Assembly: GCF_013267195.1 (NCBI RefSeq)
Contig: NZ_CP053941.1
Coordinates: forward strand, 2,542,001 to 2,606,000
Reading direction: 5' to 3'
Origin: Halorubrum salinarum
GTDB taxonomy: Archaea; Halobacteriota; Halobacteria; Halobacteriales; Haloferacaceae
DNA length: 64,000 nucleotides
Both the position numbers and the translations under genes were made by a program. Below are positions 51,160 to 60,614 of this stretch, piece by piece; the stretch's first letter is position 1, and every line of letters starts with the position of its first letter. Below the pieces are notes generated by a model. It saw nothing but the letters and a program-made list of their open reading frames with translations. It ran no database searches and had not been told where the DNA came from.

Positions 51160-52781
51160 CGGGAGCCGAGACGTTCGGCGCCGTCTCCCTCGTGCCGCCG
51201 CTGTTAGCGATCGTGCTCGCGATGGTGACGCGGAAACCGGTCCTCTCGCTGTTCTTAGGGATCTGGTCCGGGGCCGCGATCTACACGACGAACCACGGCG
51301 TGGTCCAGACGCTGGACTGGCTCGTCTCCTCGATCGGCGAGAGCACGTTCAACGCGAAGATCATGCTGATCGTGCTGTTCCTCGGGGCCGGCGTCGCGCT
51401 CATCTGGCGGCTCGGCGGGGCGAACGCCCTCGCGAACGCGGTGACCTCCAGGCTCGACTCCCAACGGAAGGTCGGCGCGGCGACGTGGATCTTCGGCATG
51501 ATCTGGTTCTTCGACGACTACTCGAACACGGCGATCGTCGGCACCACGATGCGGGAGATATCCGACGAGGTGAGCATCTCTCGGGAGAAGCTCGCGTACA
51601 TGATCGACTCGACCGCCGCGCCGGTCGCGACGTTCGGTATCTCGAGCTGGGTCGCGTACCAGCTGAGCATGATCCGCGACGGCTACGAGGCGGCGGGCGT
51701 CTCCGTCGACGCCGGTCAGGTCCCCAGCGCCTTCGCGCTGTTCCTCCAGAGCGTCCCGTTCAACATGTACTGCCTGTTAGCGGTCGTGATGGTCGGGATA
51801 ATCGTCTTTTCCAAGCGGGACTTTGGCGAGATGCTCGACGCCGAACACCGCTCGGCGACGGAGGGGAAGGTCCTGCGCGACGGGGCCATCCCGATGCAAA
51901 GCGCCGAGGACAGCCTCGGCGACGTGCTGACCGACTCGCCGCAGCTCCGGTACTTCGTGCTCCCGACCCTCACCCTGATGGTGACTGTGGTCGGCGGCGG
52001 GTTCTACACCGGACTCGAGGCGTCAGAGCCCGGCGCGGGGCCGTTCGAGATCGCCGGCAACGCCGCGTTCGTCGACGCGCTCCTCTGGGGGACGTTCATG
52101 ATGGTGGCCGTCGCGCTCGTCATCGGCATCGCGAGCGGGGTCGCCGACCTCGACGAGGCGATGGAGACCGTGATCGACGGCTTCGGAATGATGCTGACCG
52201 CGCTCACGATCCTCGTGATGGCTTGGACGATCGGGACCGTCACCACCGCGCTGGGCACCGGCGTCTTCGTCACCAACATCGCGGAGGAGTTCGTCTCGCC
52301 CACGCTGCTCCCGGTCGTCGTGTTACTGGCGTCCGCGTTCATCGCGTTCTCGACCGGCACTTCGTGGGGGACGATGGCGATAGTCACCCCGATCGCGGTC
52401 CCGCTGGCGTGGAGCGTCGGCGGCGCGACGCCGGCGCTGCTCCCCGTCGCGATCGGGACCGTGTTCAGCGGTGCCATCTTCGGCGACCACTGCTCGCCCA
52501 TCTCTGACACGACGATCCTCTCGTCGACGTTCACCGGCGCCGACCACATCGATCACGTCCGCACCCAGATCTACTACGCCACGACGGTGCTGATCGTGGC
52601 CGCGGTGCTGCTGACGGTGTGGGGCGCAACCCGGATCACGCCGCTGGTGCTGCTCCCGATCGGCGTGGTGACGCTCGCTGGCCTGGTGTACGTGCTCTCC
52701 GAGTTCGACGCGAACCGGAAGGGCGTGGCGGCGACCCGCACGGTTCGGGCCGGCAACCGGTCGCCCGCCGACGACGACTGA
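51156..52781 (+). CDS. nhaC: NhaC-type Na+/H+ antiporter
   Basis: A 541-residue polytopic antiporter. About twelve hydrophobic segments are visible; hallmarks are [56 protein letters not shown] and [19 protein letters not shown], which are typical of the NhaC family. It exchanges cytoplasmic sodium for protons, important in a high-salt habitat. The start at 51156 is preceded by a long leader with a palindrome and a short open frame, hinting at regulation. Confidence 0.93.
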   Translation: MTGAETFGAVSLVPPLLAIVLAMVTRKPVLSLFLGIWSGAAIYTTNHGVVQTLDWLVSSIGESTFNAKIMLIVLFLGAGVALIWRLGGANALANAVTSRLDSQRKVGAATWIFGMIWFFDDYSNTAIVGTTMREISDEVSISREKLAYMIDSTAAPVATFGISSWVAYQLSMIRDGYEAAGVSVDAGQVPSAFALFLQSVPFNMYCLLAVVMVGIIVFSKRDFGEMLDAEHRSATEGKVLRDGAIPMQSAEDSLGDVLTDSPQLRYFVLPTLTLMVTVVGGGFYTGLEASEPGAGPFEIAGNAAFVDALLWGTFMMVAVALVIGIASGVADLDEAMETVIDGFGMMLTALTILVMAWTIGTVTTALGTGVFVTNIAEEFVSPTLLPVVVLLASAFIAFSTGTSWGTMAIVTPIAVPLAWSVGGATPALLPVAIGTVFSGAIFGDHCSPISDTTILSSTFTGADHIDHVRTQIYYATTVLIVAAVLLTVWGATRITPLVLLPIGVVTLAGLVYVLSEFDANRKGVAATRTVRAGNRSPADDD

Positions 52782-52905
52782 CCCCCGCTCCGCCAGGGCT
52801 GGGCGCTCCCCGCCTCCCGGTCCGACGGACCCGACCCCGGTCGTCGGTACCGACAGTTCGGTCGGCGTTCGGGGCTTACTTGTCGCGGCCGAGCGTCCTT
52901 CGGGC

Positions 52906-53646
52906 ATGGACAAACAGGCCGTCCGCGAGGCGGTGTGGGACGCCTTCGACGCAGGCGACCACGCGCGCTTCCCGTTCCCGCCGCACGACCGGATCCCGAA
53001 CTTCGCCGGCGCCGACGCCGCGGCTGAGCGGCTCGCGGAAACCGAGGTGTGGGAGGCGGCCGCGACGCTGAAGGCCAACCCCGACGCGCCGCAGCTCCCG
53101 GTCCGCCGAGCCGCGCTCTGCGCCGGCAAGACCGTCTACGTCGCGCAGCCCCGGCTCCGCGACCCGGACCCGTTCCTCCGGCTCGACCCCGCCGAGATCC
53201 CGCCGGCGGAGATCGACGACGCGACCACCGTCTCCGGGATCGGCGAGTACGGGACGCCGACCGCGCCCGAGGCCGTCGCGCACGTCGACCTGATCGTCGC
53301 CGGCTCCGTCGGCGTCACCGCCGACGGCGCTCGGATCGGCAAGGGCGAGGGGTACAGCGACTTGGAGTGGGCGGTCCTCCGCGAACTCGGCGCGGCCGAC
53401 GCCGACACGACGGTGGCGACGACCGTTCACGAGTGCTCCGTGCTCGACGGCCCCGAGTCGGCCGTGGGCCCGGATGCCGACCTCCCGAAACCCGACGCGC
53501 ACGACGTACCGCTCGACCTCGTCGTGACGCCCGAGCGGACGGTCCGGACCGACACGCCGTACGCGCGCCCGGACGGCATCGACTGGGACGCGCTCGACGC
53601 GGAGCGGCTGTCCGAGATTCCCGTCCTCGCCGATCGAGCGCCCTGA
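52906..53646 (+). CDS. 5-Formyltetrahydrofolate cyclo-ligase family protein
   Basis: A 246-residue member of the 5-FCL family. The N-terminus (VREAVWDAFDAG) and HDRIPNFAGA are those of the archaeal/MTHFSD-like type, and the C-terminal half has the phosphate loop GARIGKGEGYSDLEWAVL. Classical members convert 5-formyl-THF to 5,10-methenyl-THF using ATP; in haloarchaea, which use folates, this is plausible, but the distant type may have another role. It follows nhaC by about 125 bases. Confidence 0.85.
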   Translation: MDKQAVREAVWDAFDAGDHARFPFPPHDRIPNFAGADAAAERLAETEVWEAAATLKANPDAPQLPVRRAALCAGKTVYVAQPRLRDPDPFLRLDPAEIPPAEIDDATTVSGIGEYGTPTAPEAVAHVDLIVAGSVGVTADGARIGKGEGYSDLEWAVLRELGAADADTTVATTVHECSVLDGPESAVGPDADLPKPDAHDVPLDLVVTPERTVRTDTPYARPDGIDWDALDAERLSEIPVLADRAP

Positions 53647-53705
53647 CGAGAGAAAATCGCGATCGGAAGAAGAACTACGGGGTTCGGTCCGCGCGTGGGA
53701 TGCCC

Positions 53706-53909
53706 TCAGTCCGCGTGCTGCGGCGTCGGCGCGGCCCGCTCCGCCCGGTGGTCGGCCACGTGGCCGCACTCCGGACAGACGATCGTGCGCTCGTCGCCGT
53801 CGCTGACGACGAGCCACCCCTCTGACAGGGGACTCTCGAAGCGACACTCCGGACAGAAGAGGACCGACTTCCCGCGGGAGGGCGGGGAACCGCTGGCGTC
53901 TGCGTTCAT
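53706..53909 (-). CDS. Small zinc-ribbon protein
   Basis: A 67-residue protein with two CPEC motifs: LFCPECRFESPLSEGW and TIVCPECGHVADHR, forming one zinc ribbon. It resembles a haloarchaeal DUF of small zinc-finger proteins (DUF8106-like, from memory). The ATG at 53909 is set by a TATA-like box (53931-53936 on plus) 25 bases upstream; the longer frame to 53993 is rejected. The TATA box sits in the loop of a perfect inverted repeat, so expression is probably controlled. Confidence 0.78.
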   Translation of the reverse strand: MNADASGSPPSRGKSVLFCPECRFESPLSEGWLVVSDGDERTIVCPECGHVADHRAERAAPTPQHAD

Positions 53910-53919
53910 GGTGTCCGGT

Positions 53920-53943
53920 AAGACCCGGAGATATAAGGGTCTT
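53920..53943. promoter_or_regulatory. Inverted repeat enclosing the TATA box of the zinc-ribbon gene
   Basis: aagaccc (53920-53926) and gggtctt (53937-53943) are perfect 7-base inverted arms. The 10-base spacer holds atataa, the minus-strand TATA region. A dimeric repressor bound here would exclude TBP. Confidence 0.6.
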
Positions 53944-54084
53944 GTTCGACCTGATCGTTCAGTATGATCGGGAGTGACAAACGTGACTGTCACGCACTTT
54001 CAGAGATAATAGATCGTTCATTTCACCGATTAGAAAATAACTGATCGGCGACTGTCATCATCGTTCCGGGGCGTTTCGTCGCCC

Positions 54085-54129
54085 GCCTCGGAGGTACGCC
54101 TCGGAGGTACGCCTCGGGGGTACGCCTCG
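54085..54129. repeat. 13-bp tandem repeat
   Basis: gcctcggaggtac occurs three times in a row (54085-54097, 54098-54110, 54111-54123 with one or two changes) and begins a fourth time. Each unit is itself partly palindromic (gcctcggaggt). It lies 26 bases past the stop of the RaSEA gene. Confidence 0.85.
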
Positions 54130-54154
54130 CCCCGGACCGCGTTTCCGTCGAAGG

Positions 54155-55249
54155 CTATCGCGCCAAGGGCATGTTGTAGCTCGTCTCCTCGGCCATCACG
54201 TACTCCCACGTGGCCTCGCACTCACAGGACACCTGCTCGAAGACGCTCGGATCCTGCCGCTTGTCGAAGTCCTTGATCGCGGTCTGGACGCGGTCGTCGC
54301 ACTCGCCGCAGTTGTGCGCGCCGCGCTCGGAGCCGTGGCCGACCGGGTCGGAGACGACGATGGCGTCGACGTCCGCGGTCGCTTCGAGCACGTGCGCGAC
54401 CGACCAGAGCCACGGCGGCCGGTAGCCGCCCTCGAAGAACAGTTCGTCGACCATCGTGTAGCGCTGGACGTTCGTCGGGTTCATCGAGACGGTGTGACAG
54501 CCGTCCACGTCGGCGCACCGCCGGATCGAGTCGATCATGTCGGCGGCCGCCTCGGGCTCCGCGAGGAAGGGCGGCTTCATGAGGAGGTACGCCTTGATCC
54601 CCACGTCGGCGTCGAACTCGTCGTCGGCCGCGGCCGCCTCGGCGCAGGCGGCCTCGAAGTCGGCGAAGTCGAAGTACTTGTTCACGCAGTCGTGGCGGAC
54701 GCGGTCGGTCGCGGTCTCCAGGCCGACCGCCACGTCGGTCGCGATGCCGTGGTCCGCGAAGTCGGCGATCTTTTCGCGCTCGACGAAGTCCGGCAGCGAC
54801 TCGACGACGATCCGGTCACGGTCCGCGAACGTCTCGGCGATGGCTCCGCGGGTCTCGGCCGGCACCTCGCGCTCGTCGAGGAAGGAGCCGGAGGTGTAGA
54901 TCTTGATCAGCTCCGCCGGCTCCTCGGCCTCCTCGGCCTCGTGGTCGAGGCAGGCGTCGATCTGGGTCATCAGGTCCTCGTGGGCGACGCTGCCGCCCTC
55001 CACCGACTCGGCGACGTAGCCGCACATCGTACAGCCGCCGGCGCGGGCCCACCGGCAGCCGCCGGTGTTCAGGATGATCGTGAGGGAGTTCACCACGCCG
55101 TCGGGCGTGTTGTCCTCGTCGATCCACACGCGGGTCGGCTCCGTCGGGTCGTACGTCTCCGAGCGCTCGGCGCGGATGTCGCGCATCACGGCGTTGTGCG
55201 CGTCCATCCCGCGCCCCTGCTCGTACGCGTCGGGGCTCGGCTGGCTCAT
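54155..55249 (-). CDS. Archaeosine synthase radical SAM subunit RaSEA
   Basis: A 364-residue radical SAM protein. The cluster cysteines are C65, C73 and C76 (CRWARAGGCTMCGY; C-x7-C-x2-C), unusual spacing that marks the RaSEA family. It works with ArcS to turn a lysine adduct of preQ0-modified G15 into archaeosine in tRNA. Other marks: IKIYTSGSFLDEREVP, VVESLPDFV, VGLETATDRVRHDCVNKYF and MNPTNVQRYTMVDELF. The C-terminal CxxC-type residues (NCGECDD, CECE) may form a metal site. ArcS is not in the window. Start at 55249 (MSQPSPDAYEQ). Confidence 0.92.
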   Translation of the reverse strand: MSQPSPDAYEQGRGMDAHNAVMRDIRAERSETYDPTEPTRVWIDEDNTPDGVVNSLTIILNTGGCRWARAGGCTMCGYVAESVEGGSVAHEDLMTQIDACLDHEAEEAEEPAELIKIYTSGSFLDEREVPAETRGAIAETFADRDRIVVESLPDFVEREKIADFADHGIATDVAVGLETATDRVRHDCVNKYFDFADFEAACAEAAAADDEFDADVGIKAYLLMKPPFLAEPEAAADMIDSIRRCADVDGCHTVSMNPTNVQRYTMVDELFFEGGYRPPWLWSVAHVLEATADVDAIVVSDPVGHGSERGAHNCGECDDRVQTAIKDFDKRQDPSVFEQVSCECEATWEYVMAEETSYNMPLAR

Positions 55250-55481
55250 TGCCGGGAGAAGCGGTCGCGCGCGTAAAGCGGTGTCGTCATCGCGGGCCAC
55301 GTCGCGCCCGCATCGCAGCCCATGTCGCGCTCTCGTCGGAATCAGTCACGTCGCCGGGGGCCCGGCCGCCCGCGAGTCCGACACCGTGGTTCGACTCCGC
55401 GTCCGCCGGTCGGAGACGACCGTTTGCGAAGAATTCTCAAACATGACGGACTGATAAATATATATTATTTCATAGAAAGAT

Positions 55482-55489
55482 TTTATAAA
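55482..55489 (+). promoter_or_regulatory. TATA-like box of the 5'-nucleotidase-like gene
   Basis: tttataaa centred 27 bases before the ATG at 55512; further AT-rich tracts lie at 55453-55470. Confidence 0.6.
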
Positions 55490-55511
55490 CATCCCAAAGT
55501 GGAAGAAACCG

Positions 55512-57434
55512 ATGTCACGGGACCGTGACTACGGACGGCGTGACGTACTGCGAGCGGGTGGAATCGTACTCGGCGGGTCGCTCGTCTCCGGCTCGGCGGC
55601 GGCCGCGGACGGCGAGGGAGCGACGACGCTCACCGTCCTGTCGTACAACGACATCCAGACGGCGGCGGCGCAGGACGAGAACTTCCCGCGGCTGGTGACG
55701 CTCATCGAGCAGCGGCGGGCGGCGGCCGACGGCCCCGTCGTCGTGGTCGGCGGCGGCGACGAGGTGGGACCGCACGCGCTGAGCCCGGTCTCGCAGTGGC
55801 GCGCGCCGGTGGACGTGCTCAACGAGGTCGGCCCGGACGCGGACGTGATCGGCAACCACGAGTTCGACTACGGGCTCGACCCCATCTCGGACGTGACGGC
55901 CGACTCCGAGTTCCCGTGGCTCGCGACGAACCTCGTCGACAGCGAGACCGGCGAAGCGTTCGACGGGACGGAGTCCGTCCGAATCGTCGAGCGAGGCGGT
56001 GTCAAGGTCGGCCTGATCGGACTCGTCGACGAGGGCGCGACGTTCGGAAAGACGAACATCAAATTCAACGAAGAAGGGTTGACACTCGAAGACTACACCG
56101 AAACCGGCCCCGCCGAAGCGAAGCGGCTCAAGGAAGAGGAGGGCGTCGACGCCGTCGTCGCCCTCGCGCACACGGGCATCAGTGACGCCGAGGACCTCGC
56201 GGAGGCCGACGCGGACGACGACATCGACGTGATCGTCGTCGGCGACGACGAGCAGTTCTATCCGCCCGAGGAGGTCGACGGGTCGATCGTCTCAGAGGCT
56301 CGGGCCCGCGCCCGCTACCTCAGCGAGATCGAGCTGACGGTCGAGGGCGGCGAGGTCACCTCGTTCGACGGGCAGCTGATCGAGGTCACCGACGACATCG
56401 AGAAGGACCCGACCGCGTCCGACATCATCAACGAGTACCGCGGAGAGGTGAGCCTGGACTCGACGGTCGTGGAGACGGAGACGCCGCTCAACGCCACGTT
56501 CGGGGCGAACTACCACCGCGAAACCGGCTACGGTAACCTGATCACCGACGCGATGCGCGAGCGCGTCGACGCCGACGCCGCGATCACGAACGCGGGCGGT
56601 ATCCGCTCGGACTCGGTGTACGGGCCCGGCGAGATCACCGGCGGTGACATCTTCAACACGTTGCCGTTCCCGAACACGGTCATCTCGCTTGAGCTCACCG
56701 GCGAGGAGCTCGTCGAGACCTTAGAGAGCCAGGTCGTCACGCTGGAAAGCGAAACTGGGCAGAACTTCGGCGAGGAGATATCCCAGCAGACCAGCGGCCT
56801 GCGCTTCGAGTGGGTCCCCCACGACGACGCCGACGAACTGATCCGCGACGTGTACGTTGACGGCGAGCCGCTCGACCTCGAGGAGACGTACGAAGTGGCA
56901 GTCAACAGCTTCATCGCAAACGGCGGGAGCGGCTACCCGCTGGCGGACAAACCCGTAGCCGAGGAAACGGGAGAGCTCCAGGCGGAGACCGTGGTCAACT
57001 ACCTACAGGAGCGGGAGACGATCGCTCCGACCGTCGAAGGCCGGATGCAGCGCGTCGACCGCGACCTCCCCGACGCGTCGGTCACCGTCGACGGGAACGG
57101 CAAGGTGGTCACGCAGTTCGACGCGCCCGACGACGTCGACTCCGTCGCCGAGGACGCCGTCGCCGTGTGGACGCCGGACGGCGAGCACCTCGACGCGGAG
57201 ACGGTCGTCTTCGCGGCGGGCGGTGACAACCTGATGGTCCGCGTCGACGACGGCGACTTGGCGGACGCGGTCGAGGACGCGGACGACGGCGACGAGGTTC
57301 CGCTCGACCTCTACGCCGAGTACGAGTCGAGCGAGTTCGACCAGATCTACTTCGAGCGCTCGCGGCTGAACGCCGACGTGGCGGCGACCGTGCGCCGCCG
57401 CGGTCGCGGCCGCGCCGGCCCCCCGGGACGCTGA
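55512..57434 (+). CDS. Exported 5'-nucleotidase/UshA-like protein with altered metal site
   Basis: A 640-residue exported protein with a Tat signal (YGRRDVLRAGGIVLGG). It has the two domains of the UshA/CpdB family: an N-terminal calcineurin-like phosphoesterase and a C-terminal nucleotide-binding domain (YHRETGYGNLITDAMRE, ITNAGGIRSD, IANGGSGYPL), then an extra beta domain of about 130 residues. GNHEFDYG (114-121) and AHTG (H220) are kept, but the DxH motif reads D47-I-Q49 and the GHxH motif reads GDDE (244-247), so several metal histidines are missing. Catalysis is therefore doubtful or altered. The extreme C-terminus is arginine-rich. Confidence 0.88.
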   Translation: MSRDRDYGRRDVLRAGGIVLGGSLVSGSAAAADGEGATTLTVLSYNDIQTAAAQDENFPRLVTLIEQRRAAADGPVVVVGGGDEVGPHALSPVSQWRAPVDVLNEVGPDADVIGNHEFDYGLDPISDVTADSEFPWLATNLVDSETGEAFDGTESVRIVERGGVKVGLIGLVDEGATFGKTNIKFNEEGLTLEDYTETGPAEAKRLKEEEGVDAVVALAHTGISDAEDLAEADADDDIDVIVVGDDEQFYPPEEVDGSIVSEARARARYLSEIELTVEGGEVTSFDGQLIEVTDDIEKDPTASDIINEYRGEVSLDSTVVETETPLNATFGANYHRETGYGNLITDAMRERVDADAAITNAGGIRSDSVYGPGEITGGDIFNTLPFPNTVISLELTGEELVETLESQVVTLESETGQNFGEEISQQTSGLRFEWVPHDDADELIRDVYVDGEPLDLEETYEVAVNSFIANGGSGYPLADKPVAEETGELQAETVVNYLQERETIAPTVEGRMQRVDRDLPDASVTVDGNGKVVTQFDAPDDVDSVAEDAVAVWTPDGEHLDAETVVFAAGGDNLMVRVDDGDLADAVEDADDGDEVPLDLYAEYESSEFDQIYFERSRLNADVAATVRRRGRGRAGPPGR

Positions 57435-57446
57435 ACGCGGGCGGGC

Positions 57447-57923
57447 TCAGCGCCCGCCGTCGCGGTCGCTCGTCAATCTCGACACGCGGGCTCGACCCGC
57501 CGCGATAGCCGCCCCGACGGCCGCGCCGACCGCGTTGACCGCGGCGTCTCGCAACGCGAACGACCGCCACGGGATCGGCGCCTGGACGAGTTCGATCCCC
57601 AACCCGAACGCGACCGCGCCGCCGGCAGCGAGGAGCGGTCCAAATCGATTTCCCCGCGTCACCGGTACGAGCAGCGCGGCGAGGACCGCGTAGCCGACGA
57701 GGTGAAACTGGTCGGTGAGGCCGACCCCGGCGGGGAGGACGTCGAGGACGCCGCCGAGCGCGCTCCCTCCACCGCCCGACGACCCCGGGACCGGAACCAC
57801 GGACGCGACGAGCACGACGAGCGCGAACGCGAGCGCCCCTCCTCGGTCGCGCCCGATCGCTCTCAGACGGCTCGCGACCCCTCCCGGACGGCGTCCGGTC
57901 GTCTCTCCCCCTCGGTCGGTCAC
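57447..57923 (-). CDS. VanZ family membrane protein
   Basis: A 158-residue protein with four hydrophobic segments: LAFALVVLVASVVPVPG, HLVGYAVLAALLVPV, LLAAGGAVAFGLGIELVQ and AAVNAVGAAVGAAIAAG. The pattern F-H-xxxY and GIELVQ...P-x-R-x2-x-DxxxNxxGxxxG is the VanZ-like signature (WRSFALRDAAVNAVGA). Function in archaea is unknown. The GTG at 57923 is chosen; a TTG at 57947 would add eight residues. It ends 12 bases past the convergent nucleotidase-like gene. Confidence 0.8.
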   Translation of the reverse strand: MTDRGGETTGRRPGGVASRLRAIGRDRGGALAFALVVLVASVVPVPGSSGGGGSALGGVLDVLPAGVGLTDQFHLVGYAVLAALLVPVTRGNRFGPLLAAGGAVAFGLGIELVQAPIPWRSFALRDAAVNAVGAAVGAAIAAGRARVSRLTSDRDGGR

Positions 57924-58180
57924 GCTCGCGCTTCGTCTCGCCGGCAATTATGCCCTGCGGCATCGCGATATTCGGCGTCTGACGCGGGGTACCGACCGAA
58001 ACCGGTCGTTCGCACTACCCGGTCGCGGCAACGTGAGAACCGTTCGCATCCCGCCGCAGTCCGCGAGTATTCACGCGGGGAACGCTCGATCCATTCATAA
58101 GCGCCGTGCCGCCGCCGCCTCCCGTTTGGTAACCGGTTCCGGTTGCGTCCCGAGGTGAACACCTAACACGCTGTGGTCCG

Positions 58181-58188
58181 TCTATAAT
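58181..58188 (+). promoter_or_regulatory. TATA-like box of the AOR gene
   Basis: tctataat centred 26 bases before the ATG at 58211. It overlaps the first possible ATG (58187), which argues for 58211. Confidence 0.5.
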
Positions 58189-58210
58189 GAACGAGCATTA
58201 CATGACTGAA

Positions 58211-60133
58211 ATGGGCGGCTACAGAGACCGTGTGGCACAGGTCGATCTCGGCGGTGGCGAGGTCAGCTACCGCGGGATCGACGACGACGACGCGGAGAAG
58301 TACATCGGCGCGCGCGGGCTCGGCGTCAAGTACGTCTTCGACAAGGGGCCCGACGTGGACCCGCTGGGACCGGAGAACCGACTGGCGTTCATGACCGGCC
58401 CGCTGACGGGCACCCAGACCGTGATGAGCGGCCGGATCGCGCTGGTGACGAAGTCCCCGCTGACGGGGACGGTCACCGACTCGCACCACGGCGGCTGGTC
58501 CGGGGCGCGGCTCAAGTGGGCCGGGCTCGACGGCATCCTGCTCGACGGCGAGAGCGACGAGCCCGTCTACCTGTTCGTCGAGGACGGCGACGTGGAGGTA
58601 CGCGACGCCTCGCACCTCTGGGGGCAGGGCGTCCACGACACGATCGACCAGCTCGGCGAGGAGGTCGAGGGCAAGGTCGGCCGCGACGTCTCGGTGATGG
58701 CGATCGGCCAGGGCGGCGAGAACCAGGTGCGCTACGGCTGCGTCATCAACGAGGACGACCGCGCCTCGGGCCGCGGCGGCACCGGCGCCGTGATGGGCGC
58801 GAAGAAGGTGAAGGCGGTCGTCGTGAAGTCGGGCACGGACATGCCCAAGCCCGCCGACCCCGAGACGTTCCAGGAGGGGTACCAGCAGGCGATGGAGGTC
58901 ATCCGCGAGTCCGACGTGACCGCGCCCAACGAGGGCGGGCTCTCGATGTACGGGACCAACGTCCTGATGAACGCGACCGAGGAGATGGACGGGCTCCCGT
59001 CGAAGAACGCGAAGTACACCTCGACCGAGGCGTACCACGACGCGGAGGGCGTCGACATCGAGGCGGAGCGCGTCTCCGGCGAGAACGTCCGCGAGAACAT
59101 CCTCGTCGACGAGCCGACTTGTCACTCCTGCCCGGTCGCGTGTAAGAAGGAGGTCGAGGTCAACGTCACGCACAAGGGCCAGGACATGAACGTCCGCACG
59201 GAGTCGTACGAGTACGAGTCCGCGTGGGCGCTCGGTCCGAACTCGGGGCACTCCGACCGCGACGAGATCGCGGTCATGCTCCAGCGCTGTAACGACCTCG
59301 GCATCGACACCATCGAGGCCGGCAACATGATGGCGATGGCGATGGAGATGAGCGAGGAGGGCAAACTCGACGGCGTCGGTCACCTCGACTGGGGCGACTC
59401 CGAGACGATGATCGACCTCATCGACGAGATCGGCCACCGCTCGTCGGACCTCGGCGACCTCCTCGCGGAGGGCCCCGAGCGCGTCGCCGACGCGAAGGAC
59501 GCGCACGGCAACAAGCTCTCCGTCAAGGGGCAGACGATGGCCGCCTACGACCCGCGCTGTATGAAGGGCATGGGGATCGCGTACGCGACCTCCAACCGCG
59601 GCGCCTGCCACCTGCGCGGCTACACGCCGGCCGCCGAGATCCTCGGGATCCCGGAGAAGGTCGACCCGTACGAGTGGGAGGGCAAAGGCGAGCTCACCGC
59701 CACCTTCCAGGACCTCCACGCGGTGTCAGACTCGTTCGACATCTGTAAGTTCAGCGCGTTCGCGGAGGGAATCGAGGAGTACGTCCTCCAGTACAACGGC
59801 GTCACCGGCCGCGACGTCACGGAGGACGAGCTGTTCGAGGCCGGCGAGCGCGTCTACAACCTCGAACGCTACTACAACAACCTCGCCGGCTTCGACGGCG
59901 CGGACGACACGCTGCCGAACCGGTTCATCGAGGGCCACCCGGACGCCGTTCCCGGCACCGGCGCCAGCGAGGGCGAACTCGTCGAACTCGACCAGCTGAA
60001 GGCCGAGTACTACGAGACCCGCGACTGGGTCGACGGGGTCGTCCCCGACGAGAAGTTGGAGGAACTCGGCATCGACATCGGCCCCGGCACCGGCGTCTCC
60101 GCCGGCGACTCCGCGGCCCCGGCCGACGACTGA
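58211..60133 (+). CDS. aor: Aldehyde ferredoxin oxidoreductase (tungsten AOR family)
   Basis: A 640-residue tungstopterin enzyme that oxidises aldehydes to acids with ferredoxin as acceptor. The 4Fe-4S ligands are C304, C307, C311 (CHSCPVACK) and C512 (DICKF), matching the spacing in hyperthermophile AOR. The N-terminal GGYRDRVAQVDL and SPLTGTVTDSHHGGWSG, GRGGTGAVMGAKKVKAV and ATSNRGACHLRGY are family marks. Three in-frame ATGs exist (58187, 58202, 58211); the TATA-like box supports 58211, which also gives the canonical start. The MoaD-like small protein often next to AOR genes is absent. Confidence 0.94.
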   Translation: MGGYRDRVAQVDLGGGEVSYRGIDDDDAEKYIGARGLGVKYVFDKGPDVDPLGPENRLAFMTGPLTGTQTVMSGRIALVTKSPLTGTVTDSHHGGWSGARLKWAGLDGILLDGESDEPVYLFVEDGDVEVRDASHLWGQGVHDTIDQLGEEVEGKVGRDVSVMAIGQGGENQVRYGCVINEDDRASGRGGTGAVMGAKKVKAVVVKSGTDMPKPADPETFQEGYQQAMEVIRESDVTAPNEGGLSMYGTNVLMNATEEMDGLPSKNAKYTSTEAYHDAEGVDIEAERVSGENVRENILVDEPTCHSCPVACKKEVEVNVTHKGQDMNVRTESYEYESAWALGPNSGHSDRDEIAVMLQRCNDLGIDTIEAGNMMAMAMEMSEEGKLDGVGHLDWGDSETMIDLIDEIGHRSSDLGDLLAEGPERVADAKDAHGNKLSVKGQTMAAYDPRCMKGMGIAYATSNRGACHLRGYTPAAEILGIPEKVDPYEWEGKGELTATFQDLHAVSDSFDICKFSAFAEGIEEYVLQYNGVTGRDVTEDELFEAGERVYNLERYYNNLAGFDGADDTLPNRFIEGHPDAVPGTGASEGELVELDQLKAEYYETRDWVDGVVPDEKLEELGIDIGPGTGVSAGDSAAPADD

Positions 60134-60194
60134 TCGACGCCGCGTCCGCCGACCCGCGTTCATTTTTAAGTGTCTCACGCCGGTAGCCCCGGCC

Positions 60195-60530
60195 ATGTCG
60201 CATGACCCGCTCTCGCCGTCCGAGGCCCTCCGCACCCGTGCCGGCACGGTTCTGGGCGCCGTGAGCCTGTTCGTGTTCGTCTACTCTCTGTTGATCGTCG
60301 GACAGATCCTGCTCGGGATCATCGCCGTCGCGGTGCTCTCGGTCGGCCCGTACCTCTCGTACCGGGTGTTCGCGGCGCTCGACTCGCTCGCCGACGCCGC
60401 CCAGCGTATCGCCGCCGCCCGCGAGCGGGAGGCCGACGCCGGCGGCTCGCGGTTCGACCGCCCCGTCGACCGCGGCGACGCGACCTCTCGGGATCCCTCC
60501 GCGGAGCGAGCGACGGAGCGCGAGCGCTGA
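60195..60530 (+). CDS. Small membrane protein, unknown function
   Basis: A 111-residue protein with two hydrophobic helices (LGAVSLFVFVYSLLIVGQIL and LGIIAVAVLSVGPYLSYRVF) followed by a charged helix and a disordered acidic/arginine tail. No recognised family. It follows the AOR gene by about 60 bases in the same direction; a functional link is unproven. Confidence 0.65.
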   Translation: MSHDPLSPSEALRTRAGTVLGAVSLFVFVYSLLIVGQILLGIIAVAVLSVGPYLSYRVFAALDSLADAAQRIAAAREREADAGGSRFDRPVDRGDATSRDPSAERATERER

Positions 60531-60614
60531 CGGAACCGTCGTTCCGGTCGGCGATAGTGGCCGGTCACGCCGTCGCGACGCCGACACGGCCGCGCCGAGC
60601 GCGCCTCGCGAGCC

